Below are positions 44,326 to 45,713 of a stretch of 45,713 nt of DNA, one piece after another. How positions within the stretch are numbered: position 1 is the first letter of the stretch; the number at the start of each line of letters is the position of its first letter. The notes under the pieces are model-generated. The model searched no databases. It was given only the letters and a program-made list of their open reading frames with translations, and was not told the origin of the DNA. Source of the stretch: Carboxylicivirga sp. (lineage in GTDB: Bacteria; Bacteroidota; Bacteroidia; Bacteroidales; Marinilabiliaceae); assembly GCA_025210475.1 (NCBI GenBank), contig JAOARW010000113.1, positions 1-45,713 on the forward strand. Reading direction: 5' to 3'. Both the position numbers and the translations under genes were made by a program.

Positions 44326-45072
44326 TTACCTGCTTAAAAACTGCTTGGGCGTTACACCGCAGAACTTTTTAAAAACGCGGATAAAGTGCGACTGATCATA
44401 GAAGCCAGCATCCAGACCAATATCAATGAGCTTTTCAGAACTTTTGTTTTGCAACAACTGAATGGCATAATTCACTTGCTTAAGTTTTACATATTCGCCC
44501 GGAGTGAGGTGAAAGTGCTTTTTAAACTTCTGGATAAAGCTTTTCTGCGATATGGATATGGACATGTTGAAGTCTTGCAGGCTGCCTTTTTCAAGAATGT
44601 TTTGAGAAATATAGGCCTCAAACTTAGCCAGGTCATTATCGAGTGGTGCCACTTCAAATAACTTTAGCAAGTGTTGTTCTATTTTGCTCATATAGGGTTC
44701 TTCAGGCACAAAAAGCTGTTCGTATAGTAACTCCGAGATTTGTTCCATGGCTTTTGAACCAAACTTATTGAACAACATGCCATAGCAAAATGGTTTTAAA
44801 ATAAGTCCCACATTACCATAAGCTCCCAATACCTTTGTTTGAAAAGGCTGGGTTTTGAGTCCCGATAGGATTTTATGGCCGGAATTCGACACCAGGTTTT
44901 TAACATTTTGCCCTTCTACATCAAAAGTATCGCCATAATTAAAGATGAGTTCAGTAAACAAAGCCGCATGATGACTTGAACTAATTTCAAGTTCAGGTGC
45001 CTTTCCAACCCATATCATATCCACATATTGATTAAGTGGAAAACCGGGATGATATGTTTTTTCAATTATCAC
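44326..45072 (-). CDS. AraC-family transcriptional regulator
   Basis: Protein of 248 residues. The N-terminal part (about 1-140, PLNQYVDMIWVGKAPELEIS) resembles the DUF6597-type sensor domain common in Bacteroidetes AraC proteins. The C-terminal HTH_18 domain (about 150-248) has ISQKSFIQKFKKHFHLTPGEY and IDIGLDAGFYDQSHFIRVFK, with two helix-turn-helix units intact. The ligand and targets are unknown. No adjacent operon clearly depends on it. Confidence 0.9.
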   Translation of the reverse strand: MIIEKTYHPGFPLNQYVDMIWVGKAPELEISSSHHAALFTELIFNYGDTFDVEGQNVKNLVSNSGHKILSGLKTQPFQTKVLGAYGNVGLILKPFCYGMLFNKFGSKAMEQISELLYEQLFVPEEPYMSKIEQHLLKLFEVAPLDNDLAKFEAYISQNILEKGSLQDFNMSISISQKSFIQKFKKHFHLTPGEYVKLKQVNYAIQLLQNKSSEKLIDIGLDAGFYDQSHFIRVFKKFCGVTPKQFLSR

Positions 45073-45630
45073 TTTGCGTCGATTGTTTATAGAGCGACTA
45101 TAGTAGTACTCACGGTATTAAACCTACATATATTATTGCAGGAAAGCTGCTAAGCTGTTTATTATTAATTATTCTCACGGAAATTATTAAGATCAATGTC
45201 AGTTTGTAAAGGTATAACAAAAACAAGATTATCTGGGTGATTTATTCAGGTCAGGAAAGAAAGCTATTTTGATAATTGACAATCGAGCTTACAATTATTG
45301 TTGAGATTTTAAAACTTGTCTGAATTAAACGATTCAATAATGAAAGGAGTTAGAAAGCCAAGCAATTTAGACAGCAGAAGATAGGTTCAGAAAAACAAAT
45401 ACCCTCTGTTTTCATTAAAGGACCAATCAACCCGGAAATCGCGACTTGCACCTATTGAGTTGGCGAGCATTTTTAGGAATCACCGAGTGGTTTCGTTTCA
45501 CTTTTCTCAATTTTTGGCATGGTTCGTAAACATAGGCCTAGCTTCTCCTATAATTCGATTTATGATAATCTTTCACTAGTGACCGACTAAATCTTTAAAA
45601 GAGGGTACTCCCAAGTGGTTTCCCCTCAAA
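45073..45630. other. Gene-poor region before the insertion sequence
   Basis: About 560 bp without a supported gene. I saw no tRNA, strong terminator or long open frame. The left end of the insertion element that begins downstream is probably inside this stretch, but without its right end I cannot define terminal inverted repeats. Confidence 0.4.
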
Positions 45631-45663
45631 GTTGTAAATTGATTTTGCGAAACACTTTACAAC
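45631..45663 (+). promoter_or_regulatory. Hairpin abutting the transposase start codon
   Basis: GTTGTAAA (45631-45638) pairs with TTTACAAC (45656-45663), with an internal TTT-TGCG-AAA mini-stem. The stem ends at the base before the ATG at 45664. Such fold-backs in insertion sequences block translation of read-through transcripts. That role here is inferred. Confidence 0.5.
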
Positions 45664-45713
45664 ATGAGTAAAAATAAGGAAATAAATTTTGTCGGTCAGC
45701 CGATCTTCAAACA
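45664..45713 (+). CDS. Probable IS transposase, 5' end only
   Basis: The frame reads MSKNKEINFVGQPIFK to the window edge. The xxFxGQPIF start is one I associate with N-termini of IS4-type transposases in Bacteroidetes. Only 16 complete codons are visible, so the family is tentative. The gene is cut by the window, not necessarily broken in the genome. The hairpin just upstream supports an insertion sequence. Confidence 0.45.
   Translation, partial: MSKNKEINFVGQPIFK

Noticed and set aside
1..45713. CRISPR array, tRNA, rRNA or prophage genes
   Set aside because: No regularly spaced repeats, cloverleaf-like segments, rRNA signatures or phage structural proteins were seen on reading either strand.

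Overview
The window looks like a low-GC chromosomal segment from a Bacteroidota, most likely a marine or sediment member of the Bacteroidales/Marinilabiliales. The reasons are two SusC/SusD pairs, a hybrid two-component system (HTCS), many lipoproteins with acidic residues after the lipobox Cys, TAnnTTTG-type -7 promoter boxes, and an almost complete lack of Shine-Dalgarno sequences. The order-level placement is inference.

The centre (about 2.7-34.5 kb) is one polysaccharide utilization locus (PUL). On the left, a TPR-repeat membrane histidine kinase (537-2672) faces a 1348-residue HTCS (2774-6820, minus strand). Divergent from the HTCS is a secreted alpha/beta-hydrolase, probably an esterase, with its own terminator. 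A long plus-strand operon then follows. It runs: surface glycan-binding lipoprotein, FAS1 lipoprotein, SusC1, SusD1, two FAS1-type lipoproteins, SusC2, SusD2, GH18-like lipoprotein, two GH20 hexosaminidases and two S1 sulfatases. It ends at a very strong hairpin terminator. The enzyme set points to a sulfated, N-acetylhexosamine-containing glycan: GH18 would cut inside chains, the sulfatases remove sulfate, and the GH20 enzymes release terminal HexNAc. FAS1, SusD and discoidin-like proteins would bind the glycan at the surface, and SusC would import oligosaccharides. The exact substrate cannot be read from sequence.

Two related operator-like elements, 6908-6973 and 10022-10092, share TACCT-N7-GACCAGTT. 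The second has two direct copies 43 bp apart and sits just upstream of a near-consensus promoter (10101-10128) for the operon. They are the best candidates for the HTCS binding sites.

The right part (34.7-45.1 kb) is mostly minus-strand accessory and housekeeping-like genes: DUF4261 and PD40 lipoproteins, a pair of overlapping small membrane proteins, a DUF6155 protein, a DUF2961/GH172-type secreted protein, a VOC protein, a short UvrA-like ABC ATPase, a dihydrofolate reductase-family protein and an AraC regulator. The window ends in the first codons of a probable insertion-sequence transposase.

Non-coding structure is rich. A 168-bp repeat occurs as two inverted, ungapped copies of about 85% identity (131-298 and 34545-34712) that bracket the PUL. 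CAGAGGC-type palindromes flank the DHFR-family gene. A cruciform-like REP-type element lies at 44142-44254. Several hairpins divide the PUL operon. I saw no tRNA, rRNA or CRISPR array.
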